DNA from: Giesbergeria anulus
GTDB lineage: Bacteria > Pseudomonadota > Gammaproteobacteria > Burkholderiales > Burkholderiaceae_C
NCBI RefSeq assembly: GCF_900111115.1
Contig: NZ_FOGD01000002.1
Span: 496,001-560,000, forward strand
Direction of reading: 5' to 3'
DNA: 64,000 bases
The position numbers were made by a program, and so were the translations under genes. Positions 18,751-27,026 of the stretch are shown one piece after another; positions within the stretch are counted from its first letter, which is position 1, and each line of letters starts with the position of its first letter. The notes below the pieces were generated by a model. That model was not told where the DNA came from. It worked only from the letters and a program-made list of their open reading frames with translations, and did not search any database.

Positions 18751-21699
18751 TCACGGGGTAACCGTGACTGTAATGGTGTTGGTGGCACCTGCTGCATCAC
18801 GCACTGTCACTGTGGCATTACCAGCCACTAAACCTGTGATGCTCAAGCCAGCCTGACTAGACAATACTGCTGTGGCAACCGCCGTATTGGACGATGTTAC
18901 CGTGTAAGGCAACGCCCCCCCCCGGATGGAGAAAGTGCGTGAACTACCCACCAAAATGGAAGTGGCTGCACCAGCAGTAGTAGACAAATCTAAGCCTTGT
19001 GGGCAGGTTCCAGGCATACCCGAACCGTTATCACGGATGGTCATGGTACTGGTAGCAAACGCGCCGCCAGAATCTACGACCGTCAGGATAACATCAAAAG
19101 AGCCGCGAGGAATATATTTTGGAGGATCGCTATTGTCAACGGGGTTAATACAGCGATTACCTCGCGTTCCCAAACCCACAGTAAAGGTGTCAGCATTTAC
19201 TGATACGCTAGAGAGCGTCAAATCACTGGTCAAAGCCCGATAAGGCCCTGTGCCACCAAATACTGTTAAGGTGATAGGGGCTAAAGAGTCCTCGCCCACC
19301 TCAAATGCACTGGGAGCAAAACGCAGTGAAGCCGATTGTGCCTGATTGGCGGTAACAACAATATTCAACGTTTGACCACGTGCATCCGTCACTACCAAAG
19401 TGGCCTGCCCGGCACCGCGCAATGCAGCTGCCACCGTATTAGCGTTCACTGTAGCTGTGGCAATACTGGGGTTAGAAACCACCACTGTATAAGGAGCTGT
19501 ACCATTTTGCAACACAAAGAGCAAAGTTTCTTGCACTGATCCAGTCGCAGAGGCTGGTGATGCCGTCATTGGACTCACAGGGGCTGTTGCTGCAGTGACT
19601 GTGACGTTAATGCTAACTGTGCGACTTGCATCAGCTTGGTCACGCACCGTAATGGTCGTAGCGCCAGCGGTGGCGCCTGCAGTGATAGTCAACTTGTTGC
19701 CTGTGAGGGCAGCGGTTGCCACTGCCGAATTATTGGTGGCAAAGTCAAACCGGCCAGAGCCACCACTGAGCAATACATCGGACGAAGCGCCAGTCTGAAT
19801 TGACAGGCTACTTGGTGATGCATCCAAGACCCCAACAGTTCCAGTTGACACAGTGATATTAATCGCAACAACACGAGTTGCATCGATCTTATCCCGCACA
19901 GTCACTGTTGCTGTACCTACGGTATTACCCCCTGTGACACGCAAAGTCCGACCCGTCAGAACAGCAGTGGCTACTTGGGTATTGCTGACAGCTAGCTCAA
20001 AATCTCCAGAGCCACCACTGATGAACACATCAGCTGCTGCACCCGATGGAACCGTCAATGCTGCTGGCGATGCACTTAACACAGATACACCACTAGCCGT
20101 TACGGTAACGGTCAAGTTGGTAGTGCGGGTTGGATCAGCCTGATCGCGAATCGTCACAGTAGCCGTACCCAAGGTGGTACCACCAGTAACACGTAAAGTT
20201 CGGCCACTCAAGACAGCTGTGACCATCTGGTTATTACTCACAGCCAGATCAAAATTACCAGAACCACCACTGATCAGCACATCAGCTGCTGCACCAGAGT
20301 TGAGGTTCAAAGTCTGGGGCGACGTAGTGATATTAGCAACAGCATCTGCCAGCACTTTTACAGGTAAGCTCAATACCTTAGAGATGTCTGATTGATCACG
20401 AATCGTAATAACTGCATTACCCGCAGTCGTACCACCGGTGACGATAACCACACCACCAGACGCAATAGCCGTGGCAACACGGGCGTTGTCAGAAGCCACA
20501 ACATAATTGCCTGAACCACCGCTCAGAGTCAGTTGCTTGGTTTCACCAATACGCAGTTCAGTACTTGATGGCAACACAGAGAAATTGCTGCAACTGCCGT
20601 TATCTTGAATAGTTACAGTGGCGGTAGCAGTAGAGCGTTCTGCATCCACGACTGTTAACGTGACAGGTGTATTACCATTGACACAACGGCTACCACGGGT
20701 ACCAGTATCTAGAGTGATGGTGCTGCGATTCATGCAGCCTGACGATGTGGGCTGCAAGAAAGTTGGGTCAGAGGTGAACACACAAGTGGCACCTTTAGCA
20801 CCAAAGATGGTGAACTGAATTGGCTGATTGTCATTTTCTGACACTGTTACTATGCTAGGTGACAGGCGAATCGATGTGGTTACGGTGTTGATCGTTACTT
20901 TCACCTTGACAGTTTTTCCCGCAGCATCTATCACTGAAATATCTAGCTCAGAAGCCAGCGATCCTTGGATATGCAGTTCATCTCCTTGAATAGTGGCAGT
21001 AATAGCGGCTGGAATACCACCAGCAACCCGATAAGGGGGTTGACCACCAGATATTTTGGCAATAGCCTCCATGCCCACAGGCATAACCAAATCGGTAGGA
21101 GAAATTCGCAACTCGGGTGAACCCACAGTCAAGCTCACAGAAAGTTCTTGACCATCCGCATCACGAATTTTGACGGTGGTAGCGCCAATGGCCACACCAG
21201 TGACTTTCCACTGGGTAATGTCAAGCATTTGAACCAAAGCCACGTTGTTATCGCTACCTTCAATGACGTAAGGAGCCCTCCCACCACCAATCGTGAATAT
21301 TCGGGCTGCGTTGGCACCGACACCGATAGTCAAACTTCCGGGGGCAGTGGTATACAAAGGAACGCTAGAGCCTACTTGGACACCCACTGTTACAGAAGCA
21401 CCACTGTAATCCAAAACACTGATATTGGTGCTGCCAGCAACTACTGCACCGATGGTCAGCGTATTGCCATTGACTTGACCTATAGCAATCGCCTGATTAC
21501 CATTGCTAACACGGTAGGGAGGCATACCTCCGCTAATTTGATAGTCGCGAGCCACACCAACTGGGAGAGTCAATGCGGTTCCCGCGGTGGTCACCAACCT
21601 AGCTTGGTTAGGATTGACGCCAGTGGCTTCGCCCCCGCCGCCACAAGCAGCTAATGCTGCAACCAGCATCAGCATCAAAATTCTGAATATATATTGCAT
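18751..21699 (-). CDS. Large Ig-like-repeat lipoprotein in the pil operon
   Basis: A 982-residue predicted lipoprotein. The signal peptide ends in a lipobox LAAC at residue 19, followed by GGGG. The rest consists of about eleven beta-sandwich repeats of 80-100 residues, each with a strand pattern like ISGGxPPYRV and a closing VTVRDxxG...VTVTV. Units 5-8 (GGSG motifs near residues 393, 477, 561, 645) recur at exactly 84 residues. Two related units (about 272-370 and 790-890) carry Cys in RGSRC or RGNRC and again after DNGS. There is no catalytic motif. The gene starts 25 bases after the pilQ stop with AGGAT upstream, and ends 45 bases before aroK, so it belongs to the pilMNOPQ unit. I infer a surface or periplasmic partner of the pilus secretin, or an adhesin. 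The DNA here is less GC-rich than gltB (about 53% versus 67% in sampled 60-base stretches). Confidence 0.82.
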   Translation of the reverse strand: MQYIFRILMLMLVAALAACGGGGEATGVNPNQARLVTTAGTALTLPVGVARDYQISGGMPPYRVSNGNQAIAIGQVNGNTLTIGAVVAGSTNISVLDYSGASVTVGVQVGSSVPLYTTAPGSLTIGVGANAARIFTIGGGRAPYVIEGSDNNVALVQMLDITQWKVTGVAIGATTVKIRDADGQELSVSLTVGSPELRISPTDLVMPVGMEAIAKISGGQPPYRVAGGIPAAITATIQGDELHIQGSLASELDISVIDAAGKTVKVKVTINTVTTSIRLSPSIVTVSENDNQPIQFTIFGAKGATCVFTSDPTFLQPTSSGCMNRSTITLDTGTRGSRCVNGNTPVTLTVVDAERSTATATVTIQDNGSCSNFSVLPSSTELRIGETKQLTLSGGSGNYVVASDNARVATAIASGGVVIVTGGTTAGNAVITIRDQSDISKVLSLPVKVLADAVANITTSPQTLNLNSGAAADVLISGGSGNFDLAVSNNQMVTAVLSGRTLRVTGGTTLGTATVTIRDQADPTRTTNLTVTVTASGVSVLSASPAALTVPSGAAADVFISGGSGDFELAVSNTQVATAVLTGRTLRVTGGNTVGTATVTVRDKIDATRVVAINITVSTGTVGVLDASPSSLSIQTGASSDVLLSGGSGRFDFATNNSAVATAALTGNKLTITAGATAGATTITVRDQADASRTVSINVTVTAATAPVSPMTASPASATGSVQETLLFVLQNGTAPYTVVVSNPSIATATVNANTVAAALRGAGQATLVVTDARGQTLNIVVTANQAQSASLRFAPSAFEVGEDSLAPITLTVFGGTGPYRALTSDLTLSSVSVNADTFTVGLGTRGNRCINPVDNSDPPKYIPRGSFDVILTVVDSGGAFATSTMTIRDNGSGMPGTCPQGLDLSTTAGAATSILVGSSRTFSIRGGALPYTVTSSNTAVATAVLSSQAGLSITGLVAGNATVTVRDAAGATNTITVTVTP
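19585..20592 (-). repeat. Four tandem 252-base repeats within the Ig-repeat gene
   Basis: Reading from high to low coordinate, the GGSG-coding motif recurs at about 20513-20521, 20261, 20009 and 19757, each exactly 252 bases (84 codons) apart. The inner two copies are closest: a stretch coding for the GGSG and AAADV region differs at only a few bases between 20006-20042 and 20258-20294. Outer limits are approximate. Confidence 0.8.
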
Positions 21700-21724
21700 T
21701 TTTTATCCTATCAATGATAAATTT

Positions 21725-23866
21725 TTAACGCTGCGCCGGACGCTCAGTGATAATTTTTGGTGTAATAAAAACCAGCATTTCCCGCTTTTCCGATGTTTTT
21801 GTTTTGTTTTTAAACAAATTTCCGACCACAGGCACATCACCCAAGAACGGAACTTTGTTTTCTTGGTTAGCCTCTTCCATTTCAAAGATGCCGCCAATCA
21901 CAATTGTGCCGCCATTTTCAATTAATACTTGAGTTTTAATATGTTTGGTATCGATGGCTACGCCTTGAACGGTGGTTTCACCACGGGTATCTTTATTGAC
22001 ATCCAGATCCAGGATAATGTTGCCTTCGGGGGTTATTTGGGGTGTAACTTCTAGTTTGAGCACTGCCTTTTTGAAGGCAATAGTGGTAGCTCCATTAGGA
22101 GCCGTGACCGAGTAGGGGTATTCAGTACCTTGCTCAATCCATGCCTTCACCTGATCTGCAGTAATTAAGCGCGGACTAGAGATCACTTTACCTTGATTGT
22201 CTGCCTCCATGGCAGATATCTCCAAATCCAAAAACCGATTGGCAGCAGGATTAAAAATAGATAAGGCAAAACTCGCTACTGAACTCACATTCGACAGACT
22301 TGCTGGCAAGTTGATAAATGGTGTGTTGGTAACCCCACTGGCAGAACCATTGCTGCCGCTAAGATTAGCATAAGAAGATCCAAAAACAATCCGATTATCA
22401 CCGCCAATACTGTAACCGCCCAAACCACCCCGGGTAGCACGCATATCTGAGCCACCTAACTTCACACCCAGTGAGCGACCAAAGCTATCACGAGCCTCCA
22501 CAATACGGGCCTCAATCAACACTTGGCGCACCGCCACATCCAAGCTGGCAATCAGTTTGCGTACTTCTTCTAACTTACCTGAGGTGTCCGAGACAAAAAT
22601 TTGGTTAGTGCGTGGCTCAGAAATTGCACTGCCGCGCTCAGACAAAAATCGCGTGGAATTGCCACCAGCACCACCTCCAGTGCCCGCTTTGGTCAACTGC
22701 TCAACGATAGCATCGGCTTTAGCATAGTTGAGCTGAAAGGCTTGGGTGCGCAGCGGCTCTAGTTTTTGAATTGCGAGAGCGGCCTCGTAATCTTTTTTCG
22801 TGCGGTCATCAATTTCATCTTTGGGAGCAATCCACAGCACATTGCCATTTTTACGCTGACCCAAGCCCTTGGCCTCCATAATGATTTGCAAGGCTTGATC
22901 CCAAGGCACATCCTTGAGCCGTAGAGTCATGGAACCATTGACCGTATCGGAGGTAACAATGTTGATATTAGTAAAATCGGCAAATACCCCTAGCAGGGCG
23001 CGCAGGTCGATATTCTGGAAATTGAGTGACAGTTTCTCGTTGCTGTAGCCCGGCCCTGGTGAGAGCTTACTCAAATCAATCTTTTTCTGCCGCACCTCTA
23101 CGACAAATTGGTTGTCACTTTGGTAAGCACTGTGCTCCCACTCACCATTGGACTCAATGGTTATACGTACGCGGTCACCTTGCTGGGTAGCATTTATCAG
23201 TTGTACCGGTGTAGCAAAGTCAGCCACATCCAAGCGGCGACGCAAACCTTCGGGCAAGGATGAGTGCAAAAAATCGATACTCAGGCCCTTACCTTGCTGA
23301 CGCAAATCAACGCCCACTTGGTTATTGGGCAAACTAACAATAATCCGCCCTGCACCATCGGGGCCGCGTCGAAAATCTACATCTTTGATCGGCAGAGTGC
23401 TAGTATTTTGATCCTCAGCAAAGGTGGTTTTTTGTATCGCCGGGGCCACACTAGCGGCATTAGCGGCAGGCTCCAGAATAAGCAACAACGATTTGCCTTG
23501 CAACTCTGTGCGGTAGGCAGTGGCTTGCTTAAGATTGAGCACCACCCGTGAACGCCCTTGCGCCTGCACCACATTAACCGATTTGAGGTTACCTTGGTTG
23601 ATGTTGATCAGATTGTTGCCCAAGCCATTCATGGTTTCTGGAAAATCTAAGGCAATGCGTGCTGGCGACTGTGTGGCAAAACCATGAGGTAAGGCAGATA
23701 GCGGTTCGGTTAGGTCAATGCGCAGTACCTCGGTGCCCCCTTGGATAGAACCGGTGACTCCCTGAATAACTCCTTGTGCCAAAGCTACGGTCGAAACCAA
23801 GGCTGCAACAGCAACAGCCATGGTGCGGCGGAATGTCCCTATCATGGCCAGATTCTTCTGTTTCAT
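21725..23866 (-). CDS. pilQ: Type IV pilus secretin PilQ
   Basis: PilQ forms the outer-membrane ring through which the type IV pilus passes. The order is: signal peptide (cleavage after VALA, about residue 30); two AMIN domains (about 40-140 and 160-270) that bind peptidoglycan; the secretin/TonB short N-terminal domain (about 285-345, LNFQNIDLRALLGVFADFTN); the N1 domain with AFQLNYAKADAIVEQL; and the secretin barrel with VPFLGDVPVVGNLFKNK followed by EMLVFITPKII. At 713 residues it is typical. Its ATG overlaps the pilP stop by 4 bases. The downstream gene is the Ig-repeat lipoprotein. Confidence 0.96.
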   Translation of the reverse strand: MKQKNLAMIGTFRRTMAVAVAALVSTVALAQGVIQGVTGSIQGGTEVLRIDLTEPLSALPHGFATQSPARIALDFPETMNGLGNNLININQGNLKSVNVVQAQGRSRVVLNLKQATAYRTELQGKSLLLILEPAANAASVAPAIQKTTFAEDQNTSTLPIKDVDFRRGPDGAGRIIVSLPNNQVGVDLRQQGKGLSIDFLHSSLPEGLRRRLDVADFATPVQLINATQQGDRVRITIESNGEWEHSAYQSDNQFVVEVRQKKIDLSKLSPGPGYSNEKLSLNFQNIDLRALLGVFADFTNINIVTSDTVNGSMTLRLKDVPWDQALQIIMEAKGLGQRKNGNVLWIAPKDEIDDRTKKDYEAALAIQKLEPLRTQAFQLNYAKADAIVEQLTKAGTGGGAGGNSTRFLSERGSAISEPRTNQIFVSDTSGKLEEVRKLIASLDVAVRQVLIEARIVEARDSFGRSLGVKLGGSDMRATRGGLGGYSIGGDNRIVFGSSYANLSGSNGSASGVTNTPFINLPASLSNVSSVASFALSIFNPAANRFLDLEISAMEADNQGKVISSPRLITADQVKAWIEQGTEYPYSVTAPNGATTIAFKKAVLKLEVTPQITPEGNIILDLDVNKDTRGETTVQGVAIDTKHIKTQVLIENGGTIVIGGIFEMEEANQENKVPFLGDVPVVGNLFKNKTKTSEKREMLVFITPKIITERPAQR

Positions 23867-24402
23867 TTTTTTGCTCCCTCTTGCAATTCCAGCGATGCAG
23901 CGCGCTCTACCCAGTCTCCAGTAGCATCCTGGACAATTTCTCGCAGTTGAATGGCCGTTTCAGTGATAGCGGTAATACGTCCGTAGTTTTGCCCTAAGTA
24001 TTGGCCCACCTGCACTTGGTACAAGAGGTTGTCCACCCGCAGCAACGCAGTGGGTTTTCCCACCTTGTTGAGGCTGCCCACCATGGCCATAGTGTCTAAC
24101 GGAAAAGCTTCTAGCGGCTCTTTGCGCCGTGCCAGTTCAGGGGCAATCAACCCAGCATTAGCTGTAACTTGCGCCGAATCGCGCCGCAGGGCCTGCACCA
24201 GTTTGAGCTTATCAAATGGCTCAATGCTAGCCTCAGCAGTGTAGGGCATGGGCTGGAACTGCTTAGGCTCGGACAGGGGGATGACTTTGGGTTTGGTTTG
24301 GGCGCGCTCTTGGGCCATCCAGTCACGCAGCTCTTGTTCCCCTGACGATTCACAACCAAGCAGCGGCAAGGCACAGCAGACCAACATCAGCACGCGCTTC
24401 AT
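23863..24402 (-). CDS. pilP: Type IV pilus lipoprotein PilP
   Basis: PilP is an inner-membrane-anchored lipoprotein that links the PilN-PilO complex to the N-terminal domains of PilQ. The signal peptide ends in the lipobox LLGC (Cys17). An unstructured segment with KVIPLSEPKQFQPMPYTA leads to the beta-sandwich domain, where LEAFPLDTMAMVGSL and VDNLLYQVQVGQYLGQNYG are family features. It is 179 residues. Both ends overlap neighbours by 4 bases (pilO, pilQ). Confidence 0.95.
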   Translation of the reverse strand: MKRVLMLVCCALPLLGCESSGEQELRDWMAQERAQTKPKVIPLSEPKQFQPMPYTAEASIEPFDKLKLVQALRRDSAQVTANAGLIAPELARRKEPLEAFPLDTMAMVGSLNKVGKPTALLRVDNLLYQVQVGQYLGQNYGRITAITETAIQLREIVQDATGDWVERAASLELQEGAKK

Positions 24403-25073
24403 TTCTTCTTCCCTTCGGTGGCCTTGCGCTGTGCCTGCACTTCTTCAGGATCGAGGTAGCGGTAGGTGCGGGCTGTAGCATCCATGCTCAGGTTGGCACC
24501 ATCTTTGGCATTGGGGGCAATGGCAATACTATCCATAGTGACGATACGCGAAAGGTGGGCCACATCAGCAGCAAAGGCACCCATATCGTGGTATTTACCC
24601 GTAACGCGCACGGCAATGGGCAGTTCGGCATAGTAGTCGCGTGCCACCACTTGGCCGGGGCGAAACAGCTCAAACTGCAAACTGCGACCTAGACCTGCTT
24701 GGTTGATGTCAGACAGCAGCGCGGCCATCTCAGCCTTGCTGGGCAATTGCTTTTCTAACTGAATCACGTATTGTTGAATTTGCTCGCGTTGCTTCTTTAG
24801 GGCATCTAAGCTCACAGCCTTGAGCAGCTTTTTTTGGTAATCTTGGCGCAGGGTTTCTTCTTGGTTGCGGGCCGTTTGCAACTCGGTTTCATAGTCCACC
24901 AGTACGGTCAACCACAAGGCGGCCGCCACACCCACAGCAATCAAGATACACAGCAAGATGCGCGGCAGCACCGGCCACAGCGACGGGTCTTTAGTATCGA
25001 GATTGGTAAACTGGCGCTGTACCTTTTGTTGCAACGCAACAAAGTCGATTTTAGGAATCTGCTTTTTGGGCAT
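24399..25073 (-). CDS. pilO: Type IV pilus inner-membrane protein PilO
   Basis: PilO heterodimerises with PilN in the inner-membrane alignment complex. A cytoplasmic N terminus is followed by one membrane helix (about residues 38-58, LPRILLCILIAVGVAAALWL), a coiled coil, and a ferredoxin-like periplasmic domain containing LPSKAEMAALLSDINQAGLG and the LPIAVRVTGKYHDMGAF segment typical of PilO. It is 224 residues. Three bases separate it from pilN and its stop overlaps the pilP ATG. Confidence 0.95.
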   Translation of the reverse strand: MPKKQIPKIDFVALQQKVQRQFTNLDTKDPSLWPVLPRILLCILIAVGVAAALWLTVLVDYETELQTARNQEETLRQDYQKKLLKAVSLDALKKQREQIQQYVIQLEKQLPSKAEMAALLSDINQAGLGRSLQFELFRPGQVVARDYYAELPIAVRVTGKYHDMGAFAADVAHLSRIVTMDSIAIAPNAKDGANLSMDATARTYRYLDPEEVQAQRKATEGKKK

Positions 25074-25076
25074 GTT

Positions 25077-25694
25077 CTACTTTCCGGCCTTGGCGGCATC
25101 TACGCCTTGGCTTGCGGCCGCTTTCTCGACTTCACTGGCACGCATCAACTGAAAGTTCATCTTAAAAGCAGCCACACGGCGCTGGTCACGGGCACTCATG
25201 GCCACATTGCCTGCCACAATTTCTACCAAATCGGGCTTGGTCAGCCAAGGGGTGTTGTTGCTGAGGTTGCGCAACATCTCCGAGATGCGCTCATTGGACT
25301 GCGCCATACCCTGCATAGTAACGGTGCGGTCTTGTTGCTTGAGGCTAGTAATATAGACACCATCGGGCAGTTGCTTGACCAGCTCACTGAGCAGATGCAC
25401 AGGCAGATTGCGGTCGGCCTGCAAATCTTCTACAGCTTTTTGCCGAGCCGCCAAGGACGCAATTTCTTCTTCGATGGTGGCAATTTCTTTGATCTGGTTT
25501 TCTAATACCTTGATTTCGCCTTGCAGAAAGGTATTTTTGGCCTGTTGTTCACTGATTTGCATCTGGAACCACCAATAGACGCCAGCAGCAATCAACAGGC
25601 CGACCAAGAACGACGCAAACATCGTGGCTTGGAACATTTCACGCCGACGCTTGCGGGCAGCCTCCCGATGGGGAAGCAAATTGATCAAAATCAC
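25077..25694 (-). CDS. pilN: Type IV pilus protein PilN
   Basis: PilN binds PilM through its conserved N-terminal cytoplasmic peptide and pairs with PilO. The start is a GTG at 25694, giving MILINLLPHREAARKRRR, the PilM-binding motif. GGAGG lies 8 bases upstream, and the GTG overlaps the pilM stop (GTGA). Reading from an earlier in-frame start would add ten unrelated residues. A membrane helix (about 23-42) is followed by a coiled coil and a periplasmic domain with LVKQLPDGVYITSLKQQDR. It is 205 residues. Confidence 0.95.
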   Translation of the reverse strand: MILINLLPHREAARKRRREMFQATMFASFLVGLLIAAGVYWWFQMQISEQQAKNTFLQGEIKVLENQIKEIATIEEEIASLAARQKAVEDLQADRNLPVHLLSELVKQLPDGVYITSLKQQDRTVTMQGMAQSNERISEMLRNLSNNTPWLTKPDLVEIVAGNVAMSARDQRRVAAFKMNFQLMRASEVEKAAASQGVDAAKAGK

Positions 25695-26770
25695 TGCAAG
25701 AACCTCCGCATCGCCAATCCACAAGAGGTGAGATAGGACGGTGCCTCACGCGCCATTTTTTTCATGCGAACACCACTGCCGATTTCCATGCCTTCAAACG
25801 GGTTGACCACGCTACACACGGCCCCGGCGTGTTGGGTGACGGCTTCGGTCAGGCCAGGTAGAGGGGCCGAGCCACCGGCCAACAGGATGTGATCGACGCG
25901 ATTGTGCGGGGTACTGGTAAAAAAGAACTGTAGCGCCCGGCCAATCTCTTGGGCCAGTGTTTCAACAAAAGGTTTGAGCACGGCAGAGGCGTAATCGTCG
26001 GGCAAATCGCCGTTGCGCTTTTTGCTTTCAGCCTCTTCGGGCGAGAAGCCATACTGGCGCACGATGAGCTGAGTGAGTTGCGCGCCCCCAAAAGCTTGAT
26101 CGCGGTCGTACAACACCTCTTCGTTGCGAATGACCTGCATACTGGTGGTCAGGGCACCGACCTCAAACAAGGCCACGACAGCATCAACACCCTTGTTGGG
26201 CAATGCCTCAATCAGGCGACTGGCAGCCAAACGGGCAGCATAAGACTCTATGTCAACAATCACGGCTTTGAGCCCGGCAGCTTCGGCCAAACCTTGGCGG
26301 TCTTGTACCTTTTCGCGGCGTGATGCGGCAATGAGCACATCCACATCGCCGGGGGAACTTTTGTTCGGGCCAACGACACAAAAATCCAAACTCACTTCGT
26401 CAAGCGAGAAGGGGATGTACTGATTGGCTTCGGACTCTACCTGCACCTCTAACTCTTGGTCGGTCATACCGGCAGGCAACGTGATCTTTTTGGTGATAAC
26501 TGCCGACGGGGGCAGGGCCAGTGCCACGTTTTTGGTGCGAGTGCCACTCTTTTTGACTAAACGACGCAGGGCATCGGCCACTTCATCAAATTTTTCGATG
26601 TTGCCGTCGGTAATCCAGCCCCGCTCTAGCGGTTCAATGGCGCAGCGCTCCAACACCAGCCCGCCAGCCTTGTTGTGTGCAAGCTCTACCAGCTTGGCAC
26701 TGGAGGAACTGATGTCAATGCCGACCAGCGGGGCGGGCTGTTGACTGAGCAAAGCTCCCACAGAAATCAA
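25691..26770 (-). CDS. pilM: Type IV pilus actin-like ATPase PilM
   Basis: PilM is an FtsA/actin-fold cytoplasmic ATPase that binds the PilN N terminus. I place the start at a TTG (26770), giving MISVGALLSQQPAPLVGIDI, because GGGGAG lies 5 bases upstream and the sequence fits PilM N termini. An upstream start would add 11 residues. Motifs are GIDISSSSAKLVEL (phosphate 1), AVVALFEVGALTTSMQV (phosphate 2) and DHILLAGGSAPLPGL (adenosine). It is 359 residues and the first gene of the pil unit. Confidence 0.94.
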   Translation of the reverse strand: MISVGALLSQQPAPLVGIDISSSSAKLVELAHNKAGGLVLERCAIEPLERGWITDGNIEKFDEVADALRRLVKKSGTRTKNVALALPPSAVITKKITLPAGMTDQELEVQVESEANQYIPFSLDEVSLDFCVVGPNKSSPGDVDVLIAASRREKVQDRQGLAEAAGLKAVIVDIESYAARLAASRLIEALPNKGVDAVVALFEVGALTTSMQVIRNEEVLYDRDQAFGGAQLTQLIVRQYGFSPEEAESKKRNGDLPDDYASAVLKPFVETLAQEIGRALQFFFTSTPHNRVDHILLAGGSAPLPGLTEAVTQHAGAVCSVVNPFEGMEIGSGVRMKKMAREAPSYLTSCGLAMRRFLQ

Positions 26771-26792
26771 GATGGCTCCCCTTTGTGCTGAA

Positions 26793-26821
26793 AATATAGG
26801 CAATATATGCGCAATTGTCCA
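26793..26821 (-). promoter_or_regulatory. Sigma-70-type promoter of pilM operon
   Basis: On the minus strand TGGACA (five of six to TTGACA) is separated by 17 bases from TATATT (five of six to TATAAT). Transcription would start near 26786, about 16 bases before the TTG start of pilM, leaving room for GGGGAG. Spacing and hexamers are near ideal. Confidence 0.6.
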
Positions 26822-26971
26822 TGGATGCTATCAGTAAGATAGTCCTGCAGCAAAAGCTTTTACGACCACGGTACTGGGTGTTCGTTGCCAAAAGCAGACG
26901 CATCGGCCCCAGCAGTGCTACTGTAGCAGCCGCTCTAGGGCCGTAAAACACAGCCGCAATGAGCGTCGGTT

Positions 26972-27000
26972 TTTCATGGGCATGGTCCCATTTTTATAAT
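26972..27000 (+). promoter_or_regulatory. Probable promoter of ponA
   Basis: A perfect TATAAT at 26995-27000 lies 17 bases after a weak TTTCAT. The expected start point near 27007 is 20 bases before the ponA ATG, which has GGAGCG just upstream. A small ATGGG/CCCAT stem precedes the -10 box. Confidence 0.5.
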
Positions 27001-27026
27001 GTGCACTATTACCCATCCGGAGCGTT

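Noticed and set aside
19585-20592. Regularly spaced repeats considered as a CRISPR array.
   Set aside because: The period is 252 bases, the repeats are coding in frame and diverge, and no cas genes are present.
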